A stretch of DNA of 64,000 nucleotides. It comes from Corylus avellana (taxonomy: Eukaryota; Streptophyta; Magnoliopsida; Fagales; Betulaceae). Under the pieces are notes generated by a model. That model saw nothing but the letters and a program-made list of their open reading frames with translations, was not told the origin of the DNA and ran no database searches. The translations under genes were made by a program, and so were the position numbers. Positions 1 to 10,278 of the stretch are shown piece after piece; position 1 is the first letter of the stretch, and each line of letters starts with the position of its first letter. The stretch covers positions 18,876,545-18,940,544 of the forward strand of contig NC_081551.1 of assembly GCF_901000735.1 (NCBI RefSeq). The letters run 5' to 3'.

Positions 1-325
1 AAAACCCTTAAAATTTTAAGAGAGTAAAATAAATTTTTCCCATAAATATATTATAGAAACTAAACTTTAATCGTAAATCCCATAAAGTATTAACATGAGA
101 TTTCCATTACATACCAAAATGTGAAAACAGAGTAGCTCGAGAAATCCAAAACACCCTTCCAGCTCTTCATTTATAAAGTCCATTTCTTCAACCAACAGAT
201 TGAAAGACCTCCCAATGGATTTACCACCATAACTGGCAGAAACATAGACCAACAAAAGTTAGAATCTCACTACCACATATGATATTGAGACACAAATGAC
301 AAATCCAAGCAAACAAAAACAAAAG
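1..325 (-). other. 3' flank of the F-box pseudogene
   Basis: This AT-rich stretch lies downstream of the minus-strand F-box pseudogene. The same sequence, diverged, follows F-box C (about 16830-17110) and recurs without a gene at about 5250-5545, so it is a conserved 3' flank of this F-box family. It contains a short open frame of about 62 codons (67-255, minus) with a counterpart behind F-box C that shares its first residues (MLVYVSA). It could be a 3' UTR or a small downstream exon; nothing here decides which. Confidence 0.5.
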
Positions 326-1567
326 CTACCAAAAATTTCCACCATTTTTTACCTCATAGAGTAGTCCCCCTTCTTCTAAGTCGACATCAAGCACACTATC
401 ACCATCGAGTAGAACAAGGCTTCCCACACAAGTCGCCGTCCGAAACATTTCCGGCATACCCACAATCTCAACCTCGCTGCTTGTCTCCTCTTCTATGTCA
501 TACCAAAAGAGATTGTCGAAGTCCTGCTGCATCAAAACCTTCTCGCCATTCTTCGAAAATGCTAAAGGCTTACAGTTGTGATGTGCCTCCAGCCTAATAG
601 TATAGAGCCGAGTCCAGGAGCTCGCCAACCCATACTCCTTCATCACCCAAACAGTGATAGACTCCATAAATTCGTTTACGCAAACACATAGACAGCCTCC
701 CAGGACCTCCAAATCGGGCACTGATAAAAAACTGACCAACTTAAACGGAGTCTTATACATCCAGAACTTTTCGGTGGCAAGATCCAAAGCAATAAGTATC
801 TTCAGAGACCTGTGGCATTTAGTAGCCAACCAATGCACAGCACCGTTCAAGAAAGCAGGCTTGGAAGCAATCGGTGAATCGTTTTTAGGCCATTTATGTT
901 CGACCCTCTTCCAAGAATTCGTTCTCAGGCTATATATCTTGACTTCAAAAACCCGCTCATGCCAATTACGCAATTCCGACACCCTCACCACCTTGTAGTC
1001 GTCGTTAACTGGATCGTGCCCAAATGCAAATTTCGACCACATAGCGGGAGAGTTCCAGATAGAATAATGAGAGACTTCTTTCTTGAAACCTGAAGGAATA
1101 TCGATCGGCTCAAAAGGTAATTCCTTATACTTTCTTATTAATGGGTTCCAAATAACAATCTGAGTCTCCCAGTTGTAGAGACAAACCAGGCCGTTGCAAA
1201 ATTACGCGATTGTGCCTTTTGCTCGCATATGGCGCAGTGGCTGGTACATTCGCACGGCTCTACCGAACCGACCATCGTCGTGAAAGCGTATCGAGTAGAA
1301 ATACGGTGGTCGACGATTGTTGTACTCAAATTTTTTAAACCAGGGATCCGTTCTCCGAAGGTTCTCGCAGTCCTGGACAATGAGCGTGCGTTCCCTGTTG
1401 GTCTCGATGGAGCGCTTGAGATGCTTCTTTATGAAATATGGGTCGTTAATCAGGGCGTTGAATGACTTCGAAACGCACATAAAGCGTATGAGACTCTTGA
1501 CGGGTAACTCGGTAAGTATTTCCGCTATAAACTCAGGCGGGAGAGTGGACATCGACGGAGGTGCCAT
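326..1567 (-). pseudogene. F-box protein gene with one nonsense codon (F-box pseudogene)
   Basis: By homology this encoded an SCF ubiquitin-ligase substrate receptor: an N-terminal F-box (about residues 9-50) followed by an F-box-associated (FBA-type) region, as in plant F-box/kelch At3g23880-like and S-locus F-box-like proteins. The ATG is at 1567. Codon 122 (1202-1204) is TAA where the intact paralogues have Tyr, in the family motif YSCNGLVCLYN. I read on past it in the same frame to 326 and found no second stop or frameshift, so the lesion is a single nonsense codon in an otherwise complete frame of about 413 codons. The 5' third is nearly identical to F-box A, while the region around codons 66-95 differs strongly. 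A short 121-residue F-box-only protein could still be made. The reading is sure; the functional status is inferred. Confidence 0.85.
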
Positions 1568-3060
1568 CAGATGTCAAAGAAGAAGACTCTCTCGATGACT
1601 GTCTTAGACACGTGACTTGAAATCAAGTTTGGAGTGAGTTCCATTGTCTCTTATTCCTTTCAAATGTTGGAGACTCCTTTTACGAGTAGTATTTGGAAAT
1701 CCTTTTGGAAGTTGGACTTGGTTTTCGAGGAGAAAATCTACTTGTAAGAAGATTTTTTAACCGATTTAGTGCCCTTATATAAAGGAACAGTCCTTAAGTT
1801 TTTTTTGTTTTTTAAGCGTGCCAAAAACGTGAACCACCAAAAGAGGGGAGAAAACGTAAATGTAGAAGACACAACGTCGGAGAGAATTTGGAAGGGATTA
1901 AAGTATGCAAGGACAGTAAGGGTATTTTTCTTCTCGATGATTTTTGAGAAGTCAAAAATAAATGATTAAAAAAAAAAGGTGCTGTAAAGTGAAAAAAAAA
2001 ATAATAATAATCGTCATCTGTTTCAGTAAAAAAAGAGTTTATACATTTATCTTTTGTATTATATTTTAAAAATTTGTGTGATAATGTAATTTGAAAGTAT
2101 TAGAGTTTTAAAATCTGAGTATCGAACCACTTAAATCTTTGTAAGGTATATAATTGCTTATTTTTGTTATTCTCAATTTTTTTTAATTTTTTGCATCTCA
2201 TCTCATGAATCTTGAAAAATAAAATTAATTTCCTAACTGACTGTGAGTAAGATGGCTGTAGGGAAAGAAGACATAATTAAACTAAGAAGAGTTCGTAGGT
2301 CTGCTTTCCAATTGGCAGTGTATAGTCAAATCAGCAGGCATTTCCCAGAAACCAGTGTGTAGTCAAATCAATTACATCGCATCCCATTTGCCACCTTTTA
2401 TAGAGCTGTTACTGATGGTGACAAGGTGGTGAAGGATAGAGATGGGTTTCTTTGCCTTTTGGGCTGGACATTCACCCTTTAACTTGGGTATGTTTTGGAA
2501 ATGTTGGACGAGGTGGACTGGCTGTCTTGAGTGAACTGTTCAGCAAATATCTTCTAGAAACTAACTTCCATAATCTTCTAGAGAAAGAATATTTAGAAAA
2601 ATTAATTATTTTATTTTTAAGGTTATAAATTATAATAATAGCAACAAGAGATTTTTTTTTTTAAATCATTTTATAAGTTCGATCTCTAATTTGGACACAA
2701 ACTCAAACTGACTCCAACAAATGTAAGTTAGCCCCAAGAATAAACATAAAAATCAATAAACAAACCACACTCAAAATTGACAAAGGTTATCACACGGTAT
2801 AACATTTCTTCTCCAACTCACTTTAAAAACAAATTCGCTTAATATCATGTTTGATTAGTATTTAGAGACATTATTTTATGCTATACTTCTCTTTGTATAG
2901 ATGATTATGTGAATCTTTACTACGTCTAAAACACTAAAAACATATGAAACAAAGAGATGTTAAACTGTTTTGGTTAGCCTATAAAATATTTTATAGGTAG
3001 TTAAGTAGTGAAAGCATTCACACGGGGCTAGCTAAATAGCTAAAATAGTTTCCGGTACAG
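1568..3060. other. 5' flank of the F-box pseudogene, collinear with the flank of F-box A
   Basis: No gene seen. Blocks at about 2400-2650, 2690-2800 and 2850-3050 match, in order and orientation, 8980-9190, 9240-9390 and 9420-9650 upstream of F-box A. The duplicated unit therefore extends well beyond the coding frame. The rest is AT-rich with short A and T runs. Confidence 0.6.
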
Positions 3061-4942
3061 TGAATATATAGATTATCCAACGATCTTTTTCTGTGATCTT
3101 CTTCTATGCTCTTTCTTCTTTCTGCAAAGCAATAAGGGTTAAGAGAATTCACCGGGAGTGTTTTGGTGGATCCTCTCCCGATGCTTAAATCAACTCATTC
3201 TTGGTAGATTCAATTCAAGAAGTAAAAGATAAATCGCGCGTACCTTCCTGCTCCATGTGCAAGCCCGTTTATAGGTTAGGTTGCTTTGGGCTAAAGATGG
3301 TGGTAACAAGGCTAGAAATTCGGGAGTGAATGGCGACAACCAAATAAATGGCCTGATCTTGTGACTGTTACAAGCAAAACGGATCCTCCTTGGTGATTTA
3401 ATGCATCTCTCGCAAATGATGCCCTGCATATCCTGAAGATTCATTTGATTATAACTGTTGACTCGGTTGTCAATTTTGTCCCGGGCCACCCTTCAGGCCT
3501 CTCGAATTCGAGAGGCAGGTGTATCCAACTATATTGCCCTGGGGCAGTGCCGACTCTTGAGAAAACTGGCCCTTCTATAGGTTATGGGCTTTTGATGATA
3601 CCTGTATCTTCGAGCTATCATGAATCGGGTCCATGAATTTGGTCCGTATTCTATATGTGTAACAAAATTGAATTTTGAGGAAAAATGATTGATTATGTAT
3701 TGAGTTCCTTGAGACATAATTTTATGCGGATTTTATCTTTTTAGTGATGTCTCTTCTCTTAGCTTATGTGGGATAATAGTTTATAGACCAATTGACTAAT
3801 TTTCTTATGTAGGCCTTTTTTTTTTTTTTTGGTGACATGTTTGTTAATTTTCTTGTGACTGTATTATATAATCTTTATTGATATTAATCATTAAATTTTA
3901 TGTTTTTTTTTTAATCTTTTCTTATAAATTAAGATATCAAATATGTTAATTAGTATCTAATCTATTAATATAATTAGTCGGCCCAAAAATGTTCAAAAAT
4001 TTCATTCTTTCTAAAATTTCAAACGGTCCCCAAAGAAAAAATAGCCCGAAAGAATTTAACTAGCCCCAAACAAACTTGAATTAAGCCTATTTATTTTTCC
4101 ACCCACCGCTCTGCCACTGACTTGGCGGTGGACAAAAACACCACCCAACAGAGGAAGTCGGTAGCATTTCCTACTCTTTCGGCAGAAGGCTATGTATGGA
4201 AGTACGGGTGGAAGAGTACTAGCGAGTATTTGGGCTCAAGGATCATTGACTTGTTTGATTTGTGTTAATATTGAATTTGTAGGAAGAAGTGGCCGCCCGA
4301 GAGACCATGGGCTAATGTAGAATCAACCGAAACTCTATGCCTACTTCTTTTGGAAGTAGAAGCTACTCTAGTGAGTTGAATATATAGTTGGTGAACACAA
4401 TGAAAAAGGGGAAGGCATGAAATTCCACGCTTTAACATTGATGTCATGGTCGGGTGTTTCTATTTCCTATGGGAAAATGAAATGCATAAAGAATTGGTCA
4501 AAGATTGCTTATTTCATTGGTAAAATTTGAGAAGAAAAACAGGCTTCCATATTGCAATTGCTTCTGCTAAAAATGCAGCATGGGTGGCAAGTTTGAAGGT
4601 GGGGGACTGAACTCTATTCGAGCTTATACAAGTAATTTGACCTAATGAATAGTTACTTTTCTTAAGACTTCAAAGCTTGAAGAAAATGCAAGAAAGCTCT
4701 TGTTCTCCTTAAACAATCCATAGATGGTTGTTTTTATCAGAAAAGAGGGATGGACAAGCTGCAACGCTGCTGTACCAACACATTGATGTCCCAGTAAAAT
4801 AATGTCAATCAAGAAGCATACTCTATTATTGGATTAATCAGAACTTAATTATCTGTAGCCTGATGTAACTCAAATCTCCTAGTTTTGTCCTCTTTTCTTC
4901 TTTCATATTTGGTAGTTTTCCAAGATTTCATATGTAATCAAC
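3061..4942. other. Intergenic, no gene recognised
   Basis: Minus frame 3190-3489 (99 codons) has no features I recognise. Position 3497-3516 is a perfect 20-nt palindrome centred on an EcoRI site. About 3660-3740 is another partial copy of the F-box 5' flank (compare 9425-9480). About 4300-4610 matches 15940-16235 upstream of the F-box C 3' flank, showing that this intergenic stretch was duplicated with the F-box units. Confidence 0.5.
3497..3516. repeat. 20-nt perfect palindrome
   Basis: The sequence GCCTCTCGAATTCGAGAGGC equals its own reverse complement. The surrounding DNA is not repetitive. It may be chance, a small cruciform-forming site, or a chimeric join in the assembly. Confidence 0.6.
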
Positions 4943-5087
4943 CATTATCACATCACCTGTGCTTAGACATCCCAAAGCTTCAGATGCAACCTGCGAGTTC
5001 CAGTTAACTGCAATGTCAAACATGAGCTCCTAAAACCAAAGATCCATTTATGCAAACATTTATTAAAAGATGACCAGTGCCGTGGCC
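4943..5087 (-). pseudogene. Decayed fragment of TraB gene last exon
   Basis: This stretch aligns with the 3' end of the TraB gene last exon (10279-10420 and 34357-34498). Shared segments include the stop-codon surroundings (ATCACATCACCTGTG) and the blocks reading CAGATGCA and ACCAAAGATCCA on the plus strand. Substitutions and small indels have destroyed the frame. It sits next to an F-box 3' flank relic, so an older [F-box + TraB] unit once stood here. Only about 145 bp is recognisable. Confidence 0.65.
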
Positions 5088-5249
5088 TTCTTTGTGTTCA
5101 TCACCCTAGTTCTCTCGAACAATAAAGATTTGCCTTGATAGTCTAAACACTAGATAAATTTTCTTCAGCCAACCTCTCACACAGTCCCCACTTATTTGAT
5201 TCAATCACTGGGCTTGAAAACTTGAGACACCAATTTCTAACCACTAGCA

Positions 5250-6205
5250 TGCATAGAGTAAAATTCAGAACTAAATATATTAACAATAGAAACTAAACTT
5301 TCATTAGAACTTTAATCCTAGATCTCATAAAGTATTAATATAGTAGATTCCACAAAATGATGAGCTTTCCATTGCATAATCAAAATGTGAAAACAGAGTA
5401 GCTAGAGAAATCCAAAATACCCTTCCTGCTCTTGAATTATAACTCCATTTCTTGTACCAACAGATTTAAGACCCTCCAATGGATTACCATGCCAGAAACA
5501 TACACCAACAAGAGTTACAAATTAAGCCTCGTATATGAAAATTAACAACACTACAAAACTTTTGGATTTTAATGACTCCCATATAATGACATTTTTGGCC
5601 CAAAGAACGTCATTATTAAGTTAGTAACGTTCAAATAGTGACTTTTTCAAAATGGTAAATAGTGCATAGACTAGAAAATAGGCTAATGTCGTTTGAACAG
5701 TAAAAACGGCATTATTTGCTGCAATTTTTAGCAAAACGGCACCTTTTAAAAGGTGCCGTTTGAACAGTGCACGACACCTTCTAAAAGGTGCCGTTTAGCA
5801 CTATTCACCCGTAACACAGTATAAGGCGACATGTGAATAGTAACACATCATCTTCTAGAAAACTCGTGAGGTTCAGGGCCAGGCTGGCCAGGCGTGCATG
5901 TAGGGTGCACGTCCCCATGCGCCCTACATACAGCAGTGAAACAACTTCCTCCATGAAGGGGACATCGTTTCAAGTTTCAACCCCTCCATGAAGGGGGACG
6001 TCGTTTCAACTCAGTTCACTGTTTAAACGAACCATCAACTTCAAGAGGTGTCGATTTTTGCCCAAAATAACATTACATAATGTCCTTTTCTTTTAATGAC
6101 CGCTTATTCACACGTCACAAAATCAGTGATTTTTTTTTCGTAGCGCTGCAATACTCTCACCGCCACATTCTAAGATATTGAGACAGAAATCTAAGCAAAA
6201 AAAAA
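5250..6205 (-). pseudogene. Relic F-box 3' flank interrupted by a transposable element
   Basis: Positions 5255-5545 match the 3' flanks of the F-box pseudogene (1-260) and F-box C (16830-17120), but no F-box coding sequence follows. The match resumes at about 6155-6200 (compare 265-310, the block ending TATTGAGACA), after an insertion at 5549-6145. This is a flank left behind by a lost or moved F-box gene. Confidence 0.55.
5549..6145. mobile_element. Putative CACTA-like non-autonomous element
   Basis: It begins CACTACAAAA and ends in a T-rich stretch followed by CGTAGCG, roughly the inverted complement as expected for CACTA (Spm/En) termini. It interrupts a flank that is continuous elsewhere in the window. 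Inside are a palindrome around 5736-5765 (ACGGCACC arms about TTTTAAAA) and two near-copies of a block reading CCTCCATGAAGGGG. It has no coding capacity. I could not identify a clean 3-bp target-site duplication, so the class is tentative. Confidence 0.4.
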
Positions 6206-6213
6206 AAAAAGAA

Positions 6214-6813
6214 GGGTTAAATACTAAATACTCCCCTGGGGTTTGGTAACTTTATTTTTACCTCCCTGGGATTTCATTTTTATCACAGGACCTCTGGGGG
6301 TTTTGATAAAGGATCAAGTTAGTCTATCCGTTAGTTGACCGTTAGGACTGACACGTGGACCAATCAGAGGATGACATGTGGCACATATTTAATTTTTTTT
6401 TAAATTAAAAAAAAATATTGGGGCCACCCCATCTGGCCGAAGCCACCCCCTTGAGCCCAAGGGGGTGGCCGAAACCACCCCCTGTAAAAACTGGGGCCAC
6501 CCCCAAGGCTCCATAGGGGTGGCCCCTAGTGGGTACAGGGGGTGGTTTCGGCCACCCCTGGTGCCCAGGGGTCGGCCACCCCCATGGCCAAAGGGGGTGG
6601 CTTCAAATGGCCTCGGCCACCCCCAATTTTTTTTTTTAAATATGTGTCACGTGTCAACATCTGATTGATCCACGTGTCAGTCCTAACGGTCAACTAACGG
6701 ATGGACTAACTTGGTCCTTTATCAAAACACCATGGGGGTTCTGTGATAAAAATGAAACTCCAGGGGGTAAAAATAAAGTTACCAAACCCCAGAAAAGTAT
6801 TTGGTATTTAACC
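6214..6813. mobile_element. Long-TIR MITE with GC-rich GGCCACCCC core (copy 1)
   Basis: About 200-bp terminal inverted repeats start GGGTTAAATACTAAATAC and end TATTTAACC. Each arm carries an inverted pair of blocks around CCGTTAGTTGACCGTTAGGA and a CACGTGTC-type stretch. The core (about 6420-6630) repeats GGCCACCCC/GGGGTGGCC in both orientations. There is no coding capacity. Related copies lie at 18725-19259 and 30408-31103. It is a non-autonomous DNA transposon of uncertain superfamily; the target site is A-rich and gives no usable duplication. Confidence 0.65.
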
Positions 6814-7079
6814 AAAAAAAAAAAACTAAAACTTAAAAGAGGTTTGATACGGAAACAACATAAACCCAATTCAAGGCCAATTTTTCTCCTACGTGTAAAA
6901 AAAATTGAATTTTAAACCAAACAAATTGTCTTTTTTTTTTCAAATTTTATGAATCTCAAAATCCTTTTTCAATTTTTTTTTTTTTTTTTAAATAACACGT
7001 AAGAGAGAAGTTGGTCAAAGTTGAATTTGTGTTGTGACCTTAACATTTTCCAACTAAAAAATATCACGGTCCACGGAAA

Positions 7080-8330
7080 TCAGGACATTTTTACCTCGTC
7101 CTCTGGCTCCCCGTCTTCTATGTCGACATCAATCACACTATCACCATCGAGCAGAACAAGGCTTCCCACACAAGTCGCCGTCCGAAACATATCCGGCATA
7201 CCCACAATCTCAAACTTGCTGCATGTGTCCTCTTTTATGTCATACCAAAAGAGCTTGTCAAAGTCCTGCTGCATCAGAATCTTCTTACCATTCTTCGCAA
7301 AAGCTAAAGGCTTACAGTAGCGAAACGGCCGAGGCACTGCCCCACACGGGCCACACACAATAGTATAGAGCAGAGTCCAGGAGCTCTCCACCCCATACTT
7401 CCTCATCACCCAAACAGTGATATTGTGAGGCTTCAGAGATTCAGTCATAAAAACACATAGATATCCCCCCAAGACCACCAAATCGGGCTCTGAAACACCA
7501 AAAACATACTTAAACGGGGTCCTATACTTCTGGAATTTTTCGGTAGCAAGATCCAAAGCAACGAGCATCTCCAGAGACCTGCGCATTTTAGCCAACCAAT
7601 GCAGAGCACCGTTCAAGAAAGCAGGCTTGGAACCAATCACTGAACTCTTTATTGGCCATTTATCTTTGACCCTCCTCCAAGAATTCGCTCTCAGACTATA
7701 TACCTTGACTTCAAATGACCGCAGACGCCCCTTACACAATTCCGAGACCTTCACCACCTTGTAGTCGTCGCTAACCGGATCGTGCCCAAATGCTAACTGT
7801 GACCACGTAGCCGGAGAGTTCCTGACAGAATAAGAGCCATCTTTCTCGAAACCTGAAGGGACATCGATAGGCTCAAAAGGTAAATTCTTATACTTTCTTA
7901 TTAACGGATTCCAAATCGTAATCTCACTCTCCAAGTTGTAGAGGCAAACCAGACCGTTGCAAGAGTACACAACTGAGCCTTTTGCTCTTTCATGGCGCAG
8001 TGGCTGGAAGATTTGCACAGCTCTATCGAACCGACCATCTTCGTGAAAGCGTACCGAGTAGTAGTCCGGTGGGCGACGTTTCTTGTCCTCAAATTTCAGA
8101 AACAAGGGATCCGCATTGTGAAGGCGCTTGCAGTCCTCGACAATGAGCGTGCGTTCCCTGTTGGTCTCGATGGAGCGCTTGAGATGCTTCTTTATGAAAT
8201 ATGGATCGTTAATCAGGGCGTTGAATGACTTCGAAACGCACATAAAGCGTACGAGACTCTTGACGGGTAACTCGGTAAGTATTTCCGCGATAAAATCAGG
8301 CGGGAGAGTGGACATTGACGGAGGTGCCAT
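7080..8330 (-). CDS. F-box protein with FBA-type C-terminal region (F-box A)
   Basis: Predicted substrate receptor of an SCF E3 ubiquitin ligase, 416 residues in a single coding exon. The F-box (about residues 9-50, starting LPPDFIAEILTELP) would bind SKP1. The C-terminal F-box-associated region holds family motifs such as YSCNGLVCLYN, WNPLIRKYK, FGHDPVSDDYKVV and FLNGALHWLA. The substrate is unknown. It differs from F-box B at only four residues (Ala/Val, Arg/Lys, Gly/Ala and Ile/Asn). The ATG at 8330 is chosen because the paralogues share it. An acceptor-like TCTCAG near 8391-8397 and a donor-like AAAG|GTACG near 8650 suggest a 5' UTR intron. The last codons contain GAG|GTAAAA, a possible splice donor just before the stop. 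Confidence 0.9.
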   Translation of the reverse strand: MAPPSMSTLPPDFIAEILTELPVKSLVRFMCVSKSFNALINDPYFIKKHLKRSIETNRERTLIVEDCKRLHNADPLFLKFEDKKRRPPDYYSVRFHEDGRFDRAVQIFQPLRHERAKGSVVYSCNGLVCLYNLESEITIWNPLIRKYKNLPFEPIDVPSGFEKDGSYSVRNSPATWSQLAFGHDPVSDDYKVVKVSELCKGRLRSFEVKVYSLRANSWRRVKDKWPIKSSVIGSKPAFLNGALHWLAKMRRSLEMLVALDLATEKFQKYRTPFKYVFGVSEPDLVVLGGYLCVFMTESLKPHNITVWVMRKYGVESSWTLLYTIVCGPCGAVPRPFRYCKPLAFAKNGKKILMQQDFDKLFWYDIKEDTCSKFEIVGMPDMFRTATCVGSLVLLDGDSVIDVDIEDGEPEDEVKMS

Positions 8331-9199
8331 CAGATTTGAAAGAAGAAGAAGCCTCTCTCACTGTGACTGCGAGTAAAATGGGCGGAGGGAATACCTGAGA
8401 ATATTAACAAGAGAAAAGTAAAATTAATTCAAATAATAGAATCTACAGAAAATTACTATAACAAAACTGTATCTCACCCAGGCATTTTAACAAACATCTT
8501 AGCTACGAATACAGAACACAACCAGCCAAATAAAATTAGAGATCATATGACAAATCACGAAAGAAAAAGAGTTTTGATTATACCCAAAATTTTCATAAAT
8601 CCACCCAAACTTAGAGGAACGAGAGGGAAAGAGATGAGCCGTGTGCGTACCTTTATTTTTTCTTGATTCTCCTCCTTTCTCTTATTTCACACTAATTTCT
8701 CTCTCTCTCTCTCCAGGTAGACCACGGCCCCCTTCAGGAACCTATTCGACGACGTGCTTGTCTCACCGTCGTCTGGGTCGGTGAAGCTGGGATTTTTTTT
8801 AGCTTAGCCTGAGGAAGGGGAGCGGCAGAAGATGGTTTTTTTGGGGTTTTGACTTTCGATATTTGAGTGCATTTTCCTTTTGTTTTAAAGTTTGAACGAG
8901 TTCCTCGAAAACACAAAAGACAGATGTCATGTTTTGCACCCTTTTAGGTAAAGAACAGTCAGGATCCGAATCCCTTTTTCTAGGGCTGTTGTTGATGGTG
9001 ACAAAGGTGAGATGGGTTTCTTTGCCTTTTGGGCTGGACATTCAATTCATAAATTTGGGTAAGTTTTGGAATTGCTGGACAAGGTGGGCTGGCTGTCTTG
9101 AGTGAACTGTTCAGCAAATATGTTCTAGGGAAAAAATATTTAGAAAATTAATTATTTTATTTTTAAGGTTATAAATTATAATAATAGCAACTAGAGTCA

Positions 9200-9231
<32 letters not shown>

Positions 9232-10278
9232 CATTTTAAAAGTTCGATCTCTAATCTGGACGCACAAACTCAAACTGACTCCAACAAATGTAAGTCGGTC
9301 CCAAGCATAAACATAAAAATCAATAAACAAACCACCCTCAAAATTGACAAAAGCCCTCACGGTAATAACATTTCTTCTCCAAACCATTCTGAAAACAAAT
9401 TTGCTTAATATCTGGGAAAAAAAAAATGTTTGATTATGTATTTAGTTTCTTGAGACATGAGTTTAAGCTATAATTTTCTTTTTGGGTAGTGGTAATGATT
9501 CTGTTGTACAGATAATGATGATGATGTGAATCTTTACTACGTCTTTAACACTAAAAACATTGAAGCAAAGAGATGTTAAAGAGCTTTTGGTTTGCCTATT
9601 TTATAGGTAGTTAAGGAATAAAGGTATTCACACCGGGCTATTTAGCTAACCATGTGGCAAAGTTTGGTAAAAAAAATCACTTGCATTCGACTCAATATTT
9701 TTGCCAAAAAATTATTAGTTCCTACTGAACAAATTTGATGAGCAGCACTCAACAATGCAAAACAATTCCTTTGTTTATTAGGTCGATTTTCTCTTCACTC
9801 ATTCCCTTTAGTTCTTGGTAGCAATGGGGTATGGTAACAATGTGAGGACAATGAGGAGCAACACGAACCAAAAGAGGCTTCAGAACCAAACATACTCATT
9901 TTTTTTTGGTCCCTACTCGGATCATCGCCTCCAAGAAGCACCAGAACTCTGGAAAATGCCGCATCTGTGTAATTTCATTGCTTAGAAAGTGTGAGGGAAA
10001 CTGATGGAGGAAAGTCGATGAAGTGCAACTGCTTTGGTTAAAATGGCCTTGAATGGACTTGCTTCAATGGAAAATAGAATGGACAATACATGGGGCTTCA
10101 ATTAAGTTTTATCCACCTCCACTGTCCAATTAATAACGTCATCGAAATCAAGAATCATATTTAGTTCTTGGATTGTCCAAGCATTGTAATATAATTTAAT
10201 CAGAGAAGTTTAAAATATTTACAAAGTGCATATATAAAGAATGTCTCATTATAAATGAACCCATATGTGTCACGATTA
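8331..10278. other. F-box A 5' flank and spacer to the TraB gene
   Basis: Holds the presumed F-box A 5' UTR and promoter (CT repeat 8700-8714) and, further on, the downstream side of the TraB gene. About 8842-9250 is replaced in copy B by an unrelated piece of about 200 bp (33133-33335). The rest matches 32628-34356 closely. A poly-A run lies at 9206-9229. A 53-codon ATG frame at 9824-9985 is present in both copies but has no recognisable similarity. Confidence 0.5.

Noticed and set aside
3190..3489. 99-codon minus frame
   Set aside because: No family resemblance seen. It could be a degraded retroelement piece but I found no protease, reverse transcriptase or integrase motif.
9824..9985. 53-codon ATG frame present in both copies (also 33902-34063)
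   Set aside because: The copies are nearly identical overall, so conservation is no evidence of selection. No motif or similarity recognised.
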